Below, piece after piece: positions 42,207 through 51,177 of a DNA stretch of 64,000 nt; positions within the stretch are counted from its first letter, which is position 1, and every line of letters starts with the position of its first letter. The DNA comes from Lapidilactobacillus luobeiensis (GTDB lineage: Bacteria > Bacillota > Bacilli > Lactobacillales > Lactobacillaceae). A program made the position numbers and the translations under genes. The stretch spans positions 24,271 through 88,270 of the forward strand of contig NZ_BROC01000011.1 in assembly GCF_024345205.1 (NCBI RefSeq), written 5' to 3'. The notes beneath the pieces are model-generated. The model did no database searches and was not told the DNA's origin. It saw only the letters and a program-made list of their open reading frames with translations.

Positions 42207-44210
42207 ATGGAAACTGTCTTTCTGATATTACTGTTAGTAGCAGGGGTCGTGGCTGCTAACGCGCTCTATGCCAAATTCAATCGGGTCCCTGTCGCCTTTT
42301 TACAGATCGGCGCAGGCTTGTTATTGTCGTTGATCCCTCTTTACCAAAAGTTCGAACTGAAGCCCGAGGTTTTCTTGTTCGCGATCATTTCAGTTTTGAT
42401 GTTCAAGGATGGGCAGAATACCAAAATCAGGCATTTCACGCGGCAGTTGGGGACGACATTGTCCTTATCCGTGGCGTTGGCAGTCGTGACTGTCCTGTTG
42501 GTGGGATCAACCACCCACTGGCTGTTGCCGACGGTCGCAATCTCTTTGGCCTTTGCCTTGGGCGCGATCATTACCCCTACCGATGCCGTCGCCGTTGCTT
42601 CGTTGACCACCAAAGTTGTGGTGCCCAAATCGGTCATGTCCACCTTGGAGAACGAATCCCTATTAAATGACGCGTCTGGTATCGTCGCCTTGAACTTGGC
42701 CTTGTCCGCTTACGCCACTGGAAAATTTTCCTTAATTAAGGGATTAGGTAATTTCCTTTATGTTTTTGGAGGCGGCATTTTATTAGGGATGGTCGTGGGC
42801 TATTTGATCGTGCTTGGTCGCTCGAGCCTGATCAGGGCTGGTGTTGACACCCCTTCCGTGATCGTACCTTATTCATTGTTGACGCCGTTCGTGGTTTATT
42901 TTCTGGCGGAGAGCGTTGGTGTCTCTGGCATTCTGGCAGTGGTGATGACTGGGTTGATCCACGGGATCCAGCGTCAACGCCTGCGTTTGACTACTTCACA
43001 GATTCAAATCACACTGACCACGACTTGGACGATCATTAGTAGTCTGCTGAATGGGATCGTGTTTGTCCTCCTAGGTGTTTCCCTACCTGAAGTGATCGAG
43101 CACATCCATAATCAAAGTTTGGTGAGGATTTTTATCCTGATCGGCGTTGGCTTGCTACTCTATTTGGTGATGACGATCACCCGCTTTCTCTGGACATATT
43201 TCGATTTTGCCCGTATCCGAGCTTGGGGTAAACACGACAAGCTCACCAATAGTCTGATCATGGCCTTAGGCGGCATTCACGGCACTATCACCTTAGCGAT
43301 GGCCTTTTCCCTGCCACAAATAATCAATGGCCGACCCTTCCCCGATCGGAACAACATTATTTTCATCGCTACGATCGTGATCCTCATTAGTTTACTGGTC
43401 CCCAGTCTGGTGTTGCCGCTGATCCTACCCAACCGCGTAGAGGCGTTCACTTTGAGCGAACTGGCCGCCGCCAAGGTCGAGATCGTCGACAACGCGATCA
43501 AAATGGTCCAAACACGTTTTGGCGCTAGCCCCAGCGTTAGCCAAGTGGTCCTAACTCTCGATGGCCAAAAAGTCATGCAAGGTGAATTGAACCGCCGTGA
43601 CTTGGATGACTTATTCGAGCAGGCTTTCAATGTGGAGACCGCCGTGGTCAATAATATGGTCCACGCTGGAAAAATCGACCAAGTCTATGCAGATAAATAC
43701 TATCATTTGGCGCGACAAGCTGCGTTACAGAATCAAAGCGGGCTAGTACGCCAGCTCAAGTTCTATTTCCGTTTTGTGATCCTGGTCCGGTTGCCTTGGA
43801 GCAAGGCCGGTCGTTTGCGCCGAGAACTACTTAAACAATATCCGTCTAATCAAACCAGTCATGAAGACGTATTGGCGCGGCATAAAAAAATCTGGCAACG
43901 CATGAAAGAAATCGAAAACGAACCCTACCAAGAAGTATCGTGTTATTTAGCAAGTTTGTATGATGGCCATAATGACTTCGAGATCAATTTAGTTCGGAAA
44001 TTCTACGACGAGCGACATCGCCGGTTTTCCGGAACACGTGACCTACAAGATCAACAAAACGAGATCTTGATCCAAGCCTTCCAACAAGAATACAACTTCA
44101 TTCAAAATCAAGTCGCTCAGAAAAAATACAGCCGTGCTCTAGCCAATAAACTCAACGCCCAGATCTCCGTTGACCAAACGTTTCTGCTCCAGAGTATCAG
44201 TAACGACTGA
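42207..44210 (+). CDS. CPA1-family sodium/proton antiporter
   Basis: About 667 residues from ATG 42207 with a GGGGG ribosome site. Twelve or so membrane helices carry the CPA1 signatures TPTDAVAVASL (unwound helix) and ESLLNDASGIV (ion-binding Asp pair). LGGIHGTITLAMAFSLP is the later conserved stretch. A C-terminal cytoplasmic domain of about 250 charged residues follows, as in NhaP/NhaK-type exchangers. It exchanges cytoplasmic Na+ (or K+) for external H+, for pH and salt balance. Monocistronic. Confidence 0.92.
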   Translation: METVFLILLLVAGVVAANALYAKFNRVPVAFLQIGAGLLLSLIPLYQKFELKPEVFLFAIISVLMFKDGQNTKIRHFTRQLGTTLSLSVALAVVTVLLVGSTTHWLLPTVAISLAFALGAIITPTDAVAVASLTTKVVVPKSVMSTLENESLLNDASGIVALNLALSAYATGKFSLIKGLGNFLYVFGGGILLGMVVGYLIVLGRSSLIRAGVDTPSVIVPYSLLTPFVVYFLAESVGVSGILAVVMTGLIHGIQRQRLRLTTSQIQITLTTTWTIISSLLNGIVFVLLGVSLPEVIEHIHNQSLVRIFILIGVGLLLYLVMTITRFLWTYFDFARIRAWGKHDKLTNSLIMALGGIHGTITLAMAFSLPQIINGRPFPDRNNIIFIATIVILISLLVPSLVLPLILPNRVEAFTLSELAAAKVEIVDNAIKMVQTRFGASPSVSQVVLTLDGQKVMQGELNRRDLDDLFEQAFNVETAVVNNMVHAGKIDQVYADKYYHLARQAALQNQSGLVRQLKFYFRFVILVRLPWSKAGRLRRELLKQYPSNQTSHEDVLARHKKIWQRMKEIENEPYQEVSCYLASLYDGHNDFEINLVRKFYDERHRRFSGTRDLQDQQNEILIQAFQQEYNFIQNQVAQKKYSRALANKLNAQISVDQTFLLQSISND

Positions 44211-44408
44211 CTTGCTTTTTATTAGAACTAGGAAGATCATAATGCTTTTATCCCTGGCCATGATCAAAAGAATTCTCAAAAAAGCGTCGGGTCGGTCAAA
44301 CACATTTGACTGATCAGACACTTTTATATAATGACCATTTTATTTTTACCAACCCCAAAATCTGGATCGACGCGCGCGAGGATCCTGAGATTTCCCTAAG
44401 ACAAATGA

Positions 44409-45587
44409 CTATTTCCAAACACCAAGAACGCGCAGATTGCCGGTGCTATCTTGCCAATTGATCTGGCCTGTGGCGGTGAAATCCAATAAATAAGTATAAT
44501 TCGGCTCACCGACTCCCACAAAGTGAACTGTGATCGTTCCTGTTTCAGCGTTAGTTGTCGTTAACATTGGTTCGCAATCTTGCTGGGCCAACTGGTTCGC
44601 TTTTTCCCAATACTTCTGCGCTAATTCTTCCGCAGTCGTTGTGGTCAAGGTCGTTACTGAACTTTGCCGGCGCTCAACTAATAATTGTGGGTAATTAGCC
44701 TCAAGGATCGTCGCAGCAATCCGGGCATCTCCCATTTTTTCTTGAGCTTGGGCAAAGGCTTCATCGATCGCCGCATCAGGGATCTGCGTGATTGTTGCTA
44801 ACGAATAGCCCATGATCCGAACCAATAATTGCCGATAGTAACTAGCTGTCGTTTGGCTGACTACCAATTCCTGAGTGGTATTATCACTAGCCGTTGCGTT
44901 ATTAGGATCAGTCGCTTCTGTAGCGGCTTCATTATCTGTTGCCACTGGATCGCGGCCAGCAACTTCGGCGGGTGTTTTGACTTGTTCAGGCAATAGAACA
45001 TCGCTAGGCCGTTGCTGCAAAAGGTGCTGAAGGACCGAGCGTCCCAGCTCACTATACTGGGTGTGTAGCTTCGCCAAATAAGGTTTATTACGCCAATCGA
45101 TCGTATCCATTTTTATCAAAAGGGTATTAGCCGCTTGATAATCACGTTGGGCATAAACCGTTTGTACCTGTGCGATCTGGGTGGTGACAGTTGTGGCTTC
45201 CTTGGTAGCAGTTTGAATAACTTGGCGTAATTCAGCACCCGCTGCCTTTAAGGATTCCGCTAAATTTGCGCGCTGGTCCATTCGATCTAACTCAGCCGCA
45301 GCCTGCCGCAGATCGCCCTGACCAAATGCCTTTTGCGCAACAAGATAGTGATTGGTCTGCGCCAGCATAAGCTTCGCCGACTGATCACGAGGCGCTTCCT
45401 TCAATGCATCTTCAAAATAGTCCTGCGCCCGAGCCATATTATTGGCTGCCAGTGCCGCAACACCTTGATCAAAAGAGCGCTGATATAACGTTGCTCGTGG
45501 TTTTTGCTGACAGGCGCCTAAGATCAGCACTATTGACCCGAAAACACTTAATAGCCCTAGTTTTTGCGCCCAGTTATGCCCAGTCAT
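44409..45587 (-). CDS. Lipoprotein with TPR-like helical repeats
   Basis: 392 residues from ATG 45587 after GGAG. The lipobox LILGAC gives a lipidated Cys near residue 26. The first third has TPR-like helices (YQRSFDQGVAALAANNMARA, then YFEDALKEAPRDQSAKLMLA). A Thr/Asn/Asp-rich linker follows, and the C-terminal part ends in a beta-rich module (TGTITVHFVGVGEPNYTYLLDF). It is anchored on the outer face of the membrane. The function is not evident; TPR lipoproteins often scaffold cell-envelope complexes. Confidence 0.8.
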   Translation of the reverse strand: MTGHNWAQKLGLLSVFGSIVLILGACQQKPRATLYQRSFDQGVAALAANNMARAQDYFEDALKEAPRDQSAKLMLAQTNHYLVAQKAFGQGDLRQAAAELDRMDQRANLAESLKAAGAELRQVIQTATKEATTVTTQIAQVQTVYAQRDYQAANTLLIKMDTIDWRNKPYLAKLHTQYSELGRSVLQHLLQQRPSDVLLPEQVKTPAEVAGRDPVATDNEAATEATDPNNATASDNTTQELVVSQTTASYYRQLLVRIMGYSLATITQIPDAAIDEAFAQAQEKMGDARIAATILEANYPQLLVERRQSSVTTLTTTTAEELAQKYWEKANQLAQQDCEPMLTTTNAETGTITVHFVGVGEPNYTYLLDFTATGQINWQDSTGNLRVLGVWK

Positions 45588-45617
45588 CACACCACTCCTA
45601 AATGAAAATTGTTTCAC

Positions 45618-45974
45618 ATAAGTTCAGCTTACCGCAAACCCAATTTTCTGATTACTTTATCGCGACAACTTAACCAAGCCTTAATAATTAGGTTCTATTT
45701 ATAATAGGATCAAGTGACGGTTTTCGGCTTATTCTAGTCCCTGTCGGAAGCGTGATCGAGATGATTCCTGTTTTTGATCTGAAACATATTATTTTCGACT
45801 AAACATAGACCATTATTGTTCATTACTTTTCAACGCCTGATTAAATCAGAACGACAAGGTCCGACCACAAAAAATCGGACCCATAAAATTTACTGGGCCT
45901 GATCAACTAGCGGAAAAATCAACGTAACTAGAATTAGCCGAAGTGTCAACTAGCTGGTACTCAAGGTGGCCACT
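45618..45974. other. Gene-free gap with one short hairpin
   Basis: I see no gene here. A small inverted repeat (GGTCCGA / TCGGACC around CCACAAAAAA, about 45859-45882) is the only clear structure. It could be a weak terminator for the UvrA-like gene. Confidence 0.4.
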
Positions 45975-48506
45975 TTACTTCGGGGAATGCGCGTTAAATT
46001 TCTGCCAATGCTGGCTTAAATATTGAAGCGTCAAGCTCGTCGGTTCTTGTACCAATTCCGCCGGCCGACCCGCCGCCATCACTTGACCACCCTGCTCGCC
46101 ACCTTTAGGCCCAAGATCGATCAAGTAATCAGCATTGGCCATAAGGTCCAAGTCATGAGTGATGATCACGATCGTGGCTCCCTTGGCTTTCAACTGATTG
46201 AGCACCCCTAAGAGCACTTGAACGTCCAGGGGATGCAGACCCACCGAAGGCTCATCAAAGACAAAAACAGTATCTGGTTGCTTTTGATTCAAGTGGTTGA
46301 CCAGCTTTAAACGTTGGGCTTCACCGCCTGATAAGCTAGGTGTGCTCTCGCCTAAGTGCAGATAATCCAAGCCGATCTCCTGTAATAAGACCAGTTGGCG
46401 GTGGATCTTCGGCACCTTGGCAAAAATTGGCAACGCCTCTTTAACAGACAACGCCAATAGATCCACGATCGAATAACCCTGCCACTTGATCTGCTGAACA
46501 GCTTGGTTAAAGCGCGCCCCTTGACAAGTGGGGCAAACCTCATCCATATCTGGCAAATATTGAATGTCCAACGTGATCGTCCCTTGGCCCCCACAATCGG
46601 GACAAGCGCCTTGCTTGTTGTTGTAAGAGAAATAAGCGATTCCATAATGCTTGGCTTTCGCCGCCGGTTGGCTGGCAAAAAGCCGGCGCAAATTATCCAT
46701 GATCGTCGTGTAAGTCGCTAACGTTGAGCGGGTATTTTTGCCAATGGGCGTCGCGTCAACGCTGACCACATGCCGCAGATCAGTCGTCAAGTCGGTCACT
46801 TGTTGCGGCAGCCGTTGCTTAGCCGCCCGCGCCTTGATCGCCGGTAATAAACTGTTCAAAATCAGGCTAGTTTTCCCCGCGCCGGAAAAGCCGGTGACCG
46901 CGGTGATTTGGTGATCCGGCAGGGCCACATTAATATCATGGAGATTGAAATAATCACCGATCTTCAGTTGGGTCCACTGGGGCTGAGTCACGACCGGCGC
47001 GACCTTGGCGTGGAAAATATTGGCTTTACCGGCGATAAAGGGACCGATCAACGACTGTGGATCCTTCGTCAAGGCAGCAGGCGTGCCTTGAGCGATGATC
47101 TGGCCACCAGCATCACCTGACCCCGGACCAATCTCAACGACCCAATCCGCCGCGGCCACAATATCAACTTCATGATCCACCACGACCAGCGAGTTGCCCT
47201 GCGCGATCAATTGCCGGAAAATCTGCAAAAGGCCTTGGATATTGTCGGGATGCAACCCGATCGAAGGCTCATCCAAGACATAAAGAACACCAGTTGTCTC
47301 AGTCCGCAAGGTTTTCGCCAACTGGATCCGCTGCAATTCACCGGTCGATAACGTATTACCACTCCGAGATAACGTCAGATAGTCCAAGCCCAATTCTAGT
47401 AGCGGTCGCACATTATCACTCAAATCTTTGAACAAGATCGCCGCTAAATTTGTCATATTGCCTGGCAATTCCTGTTTGGTGGTTGTCTCCCATTGTTGCA
47501 ACGCGCCTAAAGTCAAATCCGCGACTTCCGCGATATTCAACCCGCCGACCAATTGATTCAACAATTCCGGATTCAACCGCGAGCCATGACAGGTGGGACA
47601 AGTTTCAAAGTGGAAAAACTGGTTGACTTGGGCGATCGCCCGCTCACTTTTGACAGTTTTTAGAGAGTCGTAAACCGCATCATAGGCGTTCTCATATAAG
47701 GTTTTGTCCGTGTGAAAGACCCGGCCGGTGCTAGTGTGAAAATCAACCGCGTACTGTTTCTTCTCACCATGCAAGACAATTTGTTGCTCGGCCGCGGTCA
47801 GCTCGCGGTAAGGGACATCGGTGCGCACGCCGATAGTGGCCGCGACGGTCGGCATGAAGTTCCGTCCTGGTAAATGCCAAGACGCGACCACGCCCTGATC
47901 TAAAGTCAGCGAATCATCACCGATCAACTTACTCTCATCTAACGTCCGGATCTTGCCCGTGCCTTGACACTCAGGACAAGCCCCACCAGAATTGAAGGCG
48001 AAATCTTCGGCGCCTTTGGCCATGAAGCTCACGCCACAAGTTGGGCAGGTCAGGACCCCCATTTTGTCCCCCGCCAGATCCATCACCTGAGCGATCTTCA
48101 AACTGGGCGCGAGCCGATGCCCATTGGGACACACCACCGAACCCAACCGGGAGAAAATCAAGCGAACCGTGTTGAAGGTTTCACTCATTGAACCAACGGT
48201 GGAACGCTCTGAAGGTACTGTCGGCCGCTGGCGTAACGCGATCGCCGAAGGAATATGTCGCACCTCTTGGACCTGCGATCGTTTATTCTGACTGATCCGC
48301 CGCCGTGTATAGGTCGAGAGCGCTTCAAGATAGCGCCGTGACCCTTCCGCGTACAAGATTCCCATCGCCAACGAACTTTTTCCAGAACCAGAGAGGCCGG
48401 AGATCGCGACAAATTTATTCAAGGGAATATCAACATCAATGTTTTTCAGATTATGAACCTGACCGCCGCGCACTTCGATCTGCGTCGGTATCGTAATTGT
48501 TGCCAT
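45975..48506 (-). CDS. UvrA2-like ATPase (ABC-type, excinuclease A family)
   Basis: 843 residues, about 100 shorter than canonical UvrA (about 940), as expected of the UvrA2 class lacking the UvrB-binding domain. Two ABC modules are seen: Walker A GLSGSGKSS near residue 38 and GFSGAGKTS near residue 540, with signatures LSTGELQR and LSGGEAQR. CxxC zinc motifs (CPTCG, CPECQGTG, CPDCGGQG) are intact. The class is linked to resistance to DNA-intercalating drugs or to removal of ligands from DNA. The role here is inferred by family. GGGAGG precedes the ATG. Confidence 0.9.
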   Translation of the reverse strand: MATITIPTQIEVRGGQVHNLKNIDVDIPLNKFVAISGLSGSGKSSLAMGILYAEGSRRYLEALSTYTRRRISQNKRSQVQEVRHIPSAIALRQRPTVPSERSTVGSMSETFNTVRLIFSRLGSVVCPNGHRLAPSLKIAQVMDLAGDKMGVLTCPTCGVSFMAKGAEDFAFNSGGACPECQGTGKIRTLDESKLIGDDSLTLDQGVVASWHLPGRNFMPTVAATIGVRTDVPYRELTAAEQQIVLHGEKKQYAVDFHTSTGRVFHTDKTLYENAYDAVYDSLKTVKSERAIAQVNQFFHFETCPTCHGSRLNPELLNQLVGGLNIAEVADLTLGALQQWETTTKQELPGNMTNLAAILFKDLSDNVRPLLELGLDYLTLSRSGNTLSTGELQRIQLAKTLRTETTGVLYVLDEPSIGLHPDNIQGLLQIFRQLIAQGNSLVVVDHEVDIVAAADWVVEIGPGSGDAGGQIIAQGTPAALTKDPQSLIGPFIAGKANIFHAKVAPVVTQPQWTQLKIGDYFNLHDINVALPDHQITAVTGFSGAGKTSLILNSLLPAIKARAAKQRLPQQVTDLTTDLRHVVSVDATPIGKNTRSTLATYTTIMDNLRRLFASQPAAKAKHYGIAYFSYNNKQGACPDCGGQGTITLDIQYLPDMDEVCPTCQGARFNQAVQQIKWQGYSIVDLLALSVKEALPIFAKVPKIHRQLVLLQEIGLDYLHLGESTPSLSGGEAQRLKLVNHLNQKQPDTVFVFDEPSVGLHPLDVQVLLGVLNQLKAKGATIVIITHDLDLMANADYLIDLGPKGGEQGGQVMAAGRPAELVQEPTSLTLQYLSQHWQKFNAHSPK

Positions 48507-48593
48507 AATGACCCTCCCATTGCTAAACAGATTCAGCTTACATTAACCAAGTATAACGCAAGATAAAAATGGACAACAGTATTTGCCGCTAGA

Positions 48594-48707
48594 GTGCAAC
48601 CCACCCTGGGCAGCTTCTGAGCATTAACCTAGCAATTGTTTTGAAAGCTGGGTCTTGCTTTCGGAACAATTGCGTAGTTAAGCGCAAGAAGCTAGGGTGG
48701 TTTGCAC
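48594..48707. repeat. Palindromic repeat element, copy A
   Basis: GTGCAACCCACCCT...AGCTTCT on the left pairs with AGAAGCTAGGGTGGTTTGCAC on the right. Inner arms (GCATTAACCTAGCAATTGTT / AACAATTGCGTAGTTAAGCG) also pair, around a small central hairpin (GAAAGC...GCTTTC). The whole about 114 bases folds as one long imperfect stem. The inverted form recurs at 54812-54900. It resembles a MITE or REP-like unit; no open frame is supported. Confidence 0.75.
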
Positions 48708-48724
48708 GTTTCTATCTAGGCCCT

Positions 48725-48897
48725 AGGCCGCAGCTTGCGCTGCGAAATTCGGGGTGAGCTCGCTGTGGGCGTCACTTTGAGCTTCGCAAAACCCGCGAAT
48801 CTCAAAGCTGAGCCTTGTCCTAAGCGGCAGAGCCGCCAAGGACAATCTCACGGCGATCTCACCCCGAATTTCTCCGCTCCAGCCGCTCAACGTTATC
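48725..48897. repeat. Multi-branched palindromic element
   Basis: Outer arms GCGAAATTCGGGGTGAG (from 48743) and CTCACCCCGAATTTCTCCGC (to about 48878) pair. Inside are two separate hairpins: TTTGAGCTTCGC / GCGAATCTCAAA, and GTCCTAAGCGGC / GCCGCCAAGGAC. The cloverleaf-like arrangement is unrelated in sequence to copy A. It is a probable non-autonomous mobile repeat or structured RNA. Confidence 0.65.
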
Positions 48898-49249
48898 ATA
48901 GTCGTTTGAGCACTCACGCCGACTGGTAAGCTATGGCCAATTGATGAGGAACCACGCAATTGACAATCGTGGTTAGTGGTCATCAGCTTTAAATTGGTGA
49001 CACCAGCGCAGTCTGCCTGATGAACAGACCTAGTTCTCAGTGAATCAACTGAATCGGTCGATTTCCAACCAATGATTGTTTATGGAGCGGATAAAGATGT
49101 TCAACCTACACAAAATAGGCCGATCTCCTAATCCGAATCTGTTGGCATTGCCGTACCACCTCAAAAGAGGGCAATTGTTTGACCTCAATCTTGCAAATGC
49201 ACTTCGTCAAATACCCAACTTCGATTGCAGATAGGCTCAATGCTGCCTA

Positions 49250-49407
49250 GCAACCGCCTCAGGGCGTGTGGCTCAGCAGTGAGATTATTCTTAGCGATTT
49301 ATCGCTTAGAATAAGGCCTGATTTTGAGACAAGCCGCCGGGCTTGCGGATTGGCTCAAAACAGTGCCCACCGCGTTCCAGCCACGACAAACGTCCTGAGG
49401 CGGTTGC
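49250..49407. repeat. Second multi-branched palindromic element
   Basis: Outer arms GCAACCGCCTCAGG and CCTGAGGCGGTTGC pair around a core with two hairpins: TTATTCTTAGCGAT / ATCGCTTAGAATAA, and TTTTGAG / CTCAAAA enclosing CAAGCC / GGCTTG. It has the same layout as the preceding element but a different sequence. No gene is supported anywhere in 48507-49507. Confidence 0.65.
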
Positions 49408-49507
49408 GTCCACACTCAAACCCACCTACACCTGCAATCAAGCGCAGGTTCAAGAATAGGAACCAGCCGTTCTAAATCAATTCAAACGATGTCCAGCACA
49501 CCGGCAC

Positions 49508-50356
49508 TCAAAAAGTTGCTTTGATCAACGCAGCGATTTCCACGCTATTACTTTCTAGGGCAAAGTGACCACTATCTACCAATTTAACCACAGCATCAGG
49601 AACATCTTGTTTGAAGGCCAGCGCGCCAGGATAAATGAATGAGGGATCATTTTTACCCCAAACCGCTAACAGTTTCGGTTGGTATTGGCGCAAGTAAGCC
49701 TGAAAACGCGGATATTTCTTAATATTATTTTGATAGTCAAAAATCAGATCCAACTGATTCTCCACATAATTTGGTCGCTGCGTGTAGGCAATATCCAAAG
49801 TATAGCCGTCAGGACTGACACTGTTCGCAGGTGTGCCGGTCAAGTATTGGCCCTTAATTGTCTCCGGCGCGAAGGCACTACGGTAACTGGCACGTTTGGC
49901 TGCCGTTGGATGTTCCCAAAAATCGCGTCGGGTCGCCCATTTTTCGCCTAAACCGGCTTGATAGATATTCCCGTTTTGGCTGATGATCCCGCGGATCCAT
50001 TGGGGATGCGCCATTGCAATCATGAAACCGATCGGCGCGCCATAATCGAAAACATACAAATAGAAATCCGTGAGTTCTAATTTGGCCAAGAATTCAGTCG
50101 TGACCGCCGCCAAATGCTCAAACGTGTAACTGAATTCTTGATGATCAGGCATGCTCGATTGCCCGAAACCCGGATAATCCAGCGCGATCAAATGAAAGCG
50201 ATCGGACAACAAAGGCATCAAATCTCGAAACATATGGCTGGCCGAAGGGAACCCATGCAAGAGCACCATCGTCGGCAAATTAGGATCCCCCGCCTCACGA
50301 TAGAAAATCGACAACCCTGAAACTTCTAACCGATGATAACTAATCATGTTTTTCAC
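49508..50356 (-). CDS. Alpha/beta hydrolase, haloalkane-dehalogenase/epoxide-hydrolase-like
   Basis: 282 residues. The HGFPSASHMFRDL oxyanion-hole motif lies near residue 34. The nucleophile elbow reads VFDYGAPIG, with Asp rather than Ser, as in dehalogenases and epoxide hydrolases. The acid is in WGKNDPSF and the catalytic His in DSGHFALE. The substrate is unknown. It overlaps the end of the MarR gene by 17 bases, so expression is coupled to that regulator and may respond to the compound the enzyme degrades. Confidence 0.88.
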   Translation of the reverse strand: MKNMISYHRLEVSGLSIFYREAGDPNLPTMVLLHGFPSASHMFRDLMPLLSDRFHLIALDYPGFGQSSMPDHQEFSYTFEHLAAVTTEFLAKLELTDFYLYVFDYGAPIGFMIAMAHPQWIRGIISQNGNIYQAGLGEKWATRRDFWEHPTAAKRASYRSAFAPETIKGQYLTGTPANSVSPDGYTLDIAYTQRPNYVENQLDLIFDYQNNIKKYPRFQAYLRQYQPKLLAVWGKNDPSFIYPGALAFKQDVPDAVVKLVDSGHFALESNSVEIAALIKATF

Positions 50357-50777
50357 TCCTTAATTTCTGATTATTACTCGTTAATAAACAAGTCATCGCC
50401 ACTTTATCAGCGCCTAGTTTAGTATCCGTATACTGACCAAATTCCGCTAAGCACTGATTGGCGGTTTCGAGAAAGGCCGCGCTGGCAGGCAATAATGCTA
50501 AACTACTAGCTCGACCAGTACTGGTCATTTGCAAAAGTCCTTGGCGTTCCAGCGTTTGCGCCATCCGATATAGCGACGAACGCTCATAACCCAAGCGCTG
50601 GGCCAGTTGTACCACCGTTTGCGGTTGTTCATCTTCCAATGCCATCATGATATAAGCGTACGCCGGCTTCAACCCAGTCGGCGCGAAAATCCGATCAGCG
50701 ACCTGTTCCACTGTCCGCATATACCGAGCCGCCGTGAAATACGCGCAAGTTTGTTCAAAATGATGCGTCACGATCAT
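50340..50777 (-). CDS. MarR-family transcriptional regulator
   Basis: 145 residues with a winged HTH (TVVQLAQRLGYERSSLYRMAQTLERQGLL) typical of MarR, flanked by dimerisation helices. It probably represses its own operon with the hydrolase until an aromatic or oxidised ligand binds. The 400-base gap upstream (50778-51177) contains no supported gene; it has a hairpin at 50877-50926 and the MFS terminator at 51012-51047. Confidence 0.87.
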   Translation of the reverse strand: MIVTHHFEQTCAYFTAARYMRTVEQVADRIFAPTGLKPAYAYIMMALEDEQPQTVVQLAQRLGYERSSLYRMAQTLERQGLLQMTSTGRASSLALLPASAAFLETANQCLAEFGQYTDTKLGADKVAMTCLLTSNNQKLRSEKHD

Positions 50778-51011
50778 TCACCTCAATTATTTTTTAACTA
50801 TCAATCCCGCTTTACGTGTATATACACTATAAATCTTTTTTCTTGCTTTGACAAGTCCGTTGCGGAATTTTTTTGAGATGATCTTGGTGGCGGTGAAACG
50901 CGGCAGAAAACTACCAAGATTATCTTAAACGCGGCTTGTACTGCGCGTGGCGCTGGGAGTAAGCAGATTTGGTAGGGCTCCAGCAAGTCGCTACAACTAG
51001 TAGGCACCAGA

Positions 51012-51047
51012 TAAAGGCGGCTCGACCAATTGGTCGGACCGCCTTTA
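51012..51047. terminator. Terminator downstream of the MFS exporter gene
   Basis: TAAAGGCGG CTC GACC / GGTC GGA CCGCCTTTA forms a near-perfect hairpin with AT-rich flanks on both sides. It is a likely bidirectional terminator. Confidence 0.7.
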
Positions 51048-51177
51048 TTTGAGTCTAAGAGCTCACAGTTAAAAATCGTCACGCAGAACAATGACCACGT
51101 CAGCTCGTTCTAGGCTTTCGCCTATTCGGTTTGTGACAGTCGGCTCACGCCCTTATTATATTGCTTAGTTCGGATCG

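Noticed and set aside
48723..48983. 86- and 64-codon ORFs in the gap after the UvrA-like gene
   Set aside because: Both lie in the palindromic element; the composition follows the inverted repeats and no coding features are seen.
50778..51177. 96-codon ORF upstream of the MFS stop
   Set aside because: It crosses a strong terminator hairpin and has no family features.
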